From CAIXSE01 sp040769125 (lineage in GTDB: Bacteria > Actinomycetota > Thermoleophilia > UBA2241): a stretch of 64,000 nt of DNA. A program made the position numbers and the translations under genes. Each line of letters begins with the position of its first letter. The stretch's first letter is position 1. This document shows, in pieces, positions 62,695 to 64,000 of this stretch. The stretch spans positions 744,001 to 808,000 of the forward strand of contig JAXGLO010000001.1 of NCBI GenBank assembly GCA_040769125.1. The letters run 5' to 3'. The notes beneath the pieces are model-generated. The model was not told where the DNA came from, made no database searches, and saw only the letters and a program-made list of their open reading frames with translations.

Positions 62695-63737
62695 TCAATG
62701 AGAACGCCCGTTCCCGCGAGGGCTCGCTCCCGCCGGGGCTTCCGCGGCCTCGCCGGCTGCGTTACTCGGACGCCATTCGCGAGCTGACCAGGGAGACGGC
62801 GCTGGAGCCGGCCGACCTCATCCAGCCGCTCTTCGTCCGGTCCGGCTCCGGCACAAAGCGTGCCATTCCTTCGATGCCCGGGCAGTACCAGTGGACGCTC
62901 GAGGAGGTTGCCGACGAGGCGTGCCGGCTGGCCGGGCTGGGGATCCGGGCCGTCATCCTCTTCGGGATTCCCGCGCAGAAGGACGCTCGAGGGGCCGGCA
63001 ATCTCGATCCCGAAGGGATCGTGCCGGCCGCCATTCGGGCCATCAAGCAGGCCTGCCCGAGCCTCCTCGTCATCTCCGACATGTGCTTCTGCGAGTACAC
63101 CGACCATGGGCACTGCGGAATCGTCAACGAGCCGGGCGACGAGCAGTACCGCCCCGAGCTTCCTCGCGGCTACCTCCTCAACGATCCGACGCTCGCCATG
63201 CTCGCGCAGGCGTCGGTCGTTCACGCACAGGCGGGCGCGGACGTGATCGCCCCCTCGGGGATGGTCGACGGGATGGTCGGCGCAATCCGTCAGGGCCTCG
63301 ACGGCGCCGGCCACGAGCACGTGGCGATCATGAGCTATGCCGTGAAGTACGCGAGCGCCTATTACGGCCCGTTCCGTGACGCCGCCGAGTGTCAACCGCA
63401 GTTCGGGGATCGGCGCCAGTATCAGATGGACCCCGCCAACTGGCGCGAAGCCCTTCGCGAGATGAGCCTCGACGTGGCGGAGGGCGCCGACATGATCATG
63501 GTGAAGCCGGCGCTGCCGTACCTGGACGTCATCGTCAGGGTTCGCGCCGGCTGCAACCTCCCGCTGGTCGCCTACCAGGTGAGCGGCGAGTACGCGATGA
63601 TCCAGACGGCCGCCGCCGCCGGCTGCCTGGATCTGAAGGCGGCGGCGGTAGAAGCTCTTCTCGGCATCAGGCGCGCCGGCGCCGACCTGGTGGTGACGTA
63701 CTTCGCCGGGGAGGCCGCGCGCTGGCTGGCCGGGTAG
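62691..63737 (+). CDS. hemB: 5-Aminolevulinate dehydratase
   Basis: A 348-aa porphobilinogen synthase from GTG 62691, overlapping the hemD stop. The three zinc cysteines are in MCFCEYTDHGHCG, so it is a zinc-type enzyme. Active-site lysines are in SYAVKYASAYYGP and MIMVKPALPYLDV. PGQYQW and GSGTKRAIPSMPG segments are also as expected. It condenses two 5-aminolevulinates to porphobilinogen. All family features look intact. Confidence 0.97.
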   Translation: MINENARSREGSLPPGLPRPRRLRYSDAIRELTRETALEPADLIQPLFVRSGSGTKRAIPSMPGQYQWTLEEVADEACRLAGLGIRAVILFGIPAQKDARGAGNLDPEGIVPAAIRAIKQACPSLLVISDMCFCEYTDHGHCGIVNEPGDEQYRPELPRGYLLNDPTLAMLAQASVVHAQAGADVIAPSGMVDGMVGAIRQGLDGAGHEHVAIMSYAVKYASAYYGPFRDAAECQPQFGDRRQYQMDPANWREALREMSLDVAEGADMIMVKPALPYLDVIVRVRAGCNLPLVAYQVSGEYAMIQTAAAAGCLDLKAAAVEALLGIRRAGADLVVTYFAGEAARWLAG

Positions 63738-63745
63738 CGCGGCCC

Positions 63746-64000
63746 ATGGTGATGCGAAGGCAGCAGGCATCCGGGGCGTCGGACCCGCGCGGCAAGGGCG
63801 CGCCGGTCGGCGGGCAAGAGCCGCCGCCGGCTCCGCAGGCCCGGTTCCTGCGCGCCTGCCGGCGTCTCCCCGTCGACCGCACGCCCATCTGGCTCATGCG
63901 GCAGGCGGGGCGCTACATGAAGGAGTATCGAGCGCTGCGTGAACGCCACAAGCTGCTCGAGATCATTCAGACGCCGGAGCTGAGCTGCCAGGTGACGCTG
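63746..64000 (+). CDS. hemE: Uroporphyrinogen decarboxylase, N-terminal part
   Basis: This is the first 85 codons of a gene cut by the window edge; ATG 63746 or 63752. After a ~28-residue Gly/Pro-rich extension, RFLRACRRLPVDRTPIWLMR and QAGRYMKEYRALRERHKLLE are the conserved substrate-binding start of HemE. It decarboxylates uroporphyrinogen III towards coproporphyrinogen III and so commits precursor to heme. It is 9 bp after hemB and is the last visible gene in the operon. Confidence 0.93.
   Translation, partial: MVMRRQQASGASDPRGKGAPVGGQEPPPAPQARFLRACRRLPVDRTPIWLMRQAGRYMKEYRALRERHKLLEIIQTPELSCQVTL

Overview
The window is high-G+C DNA with many GTG and TTG starts, dense 4-nt gene overlaps and an anaerobic gene set (Ni-CO dehydrogenase, nickel uptake, the early-cobalt corrin pathway). 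This suggests an anaerobic, CO-using or acetogen-like high-G+C bacterium, most plausibly an anaerobic actinobacterial lineage. That placement is an inference from gene content; there is no rRNA gene in the window.

0-3.3 kb: the end of a histidine kinase and its OmpR-type regulator, then two minus-strand toxin-antitoxin loci whose toxins are both broken (BrnT frameshifted, a Gp49-like HigB with its core deleted), and a tRNA-Arg(CCU). 3.3-19 kb is a defence-like island on the plus strand: a 1325-aa protein with an N-terminal HTH and a nuclease-like segment, a block of four uncharacterised genes bounded by two copies of a ~138-bp direct repeat, a complete type I restriction-modification operon (hsdM-hsdS-hsdR), and an NYN-domain gene whose 5' leader contains an intrinsic terminator. 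19-22.5 kb holds IS256/IS21 debris, a zinc-ribbon membrane protein, a DUF1269 protein and one of two ~790-bp duplicated gene fragments.

22.4-25.5 kb looks like a short gene-cassette array without an integrase. Small minus-strand genes (GRAM-like, Phd/ParE, HigA with a fossil HigB, GyrI-like, NTF2-like) are separated by two classes of attC-like repeats, 90 bp twice and 76 bp twice.

25.8-33.9 kb is a nickel/CO module: an NikMN-type permease (CbiM-CbiN fusion) divergent from nikR-cbiQ-cbiO, then convergent cooC-cooF-cooS and an FAD/NAD oxidoreductase. NikR would control nickel supply and CooC would load nickel into CooS. Electrons from CO would pass through CooF to the flavoprotein. 34-45 kb is a patchwork: three lower-G+C GGDEF proteins, an EFR1-type flavodoxin-ferredoxin protein, IS21 remnants, the second duplicated fragment, a CvpA protein that runs into a two-repeat type I-E CRISPR-like relic, and membrane or unknown genes.

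45.4-64 kb is one long plus-strand tetrapyrrole operon headed by a cobalamin riboswitch and a 19-codon leader ORF: cbiA, cbiX, cbiC, cbiD-cbiE (fused), cbiT, cbiL, cbiF, cbiG, cbiH, cbiJ-cobA (fused), cbiP, cobA-hemD (fused), ferrochelatase, hemA, hemC, hemD, hemB and the start of hemE. It would make 5-aminolevulinate, uroporphyrinogen III, and from there the corrin ring and protoheme precursors. A striking feature is the repeated presence of in-frame tandem repeats (unit lengths in multiples of 3) inside or at the ends of genes in this cluster and in the nickel transporter genes.
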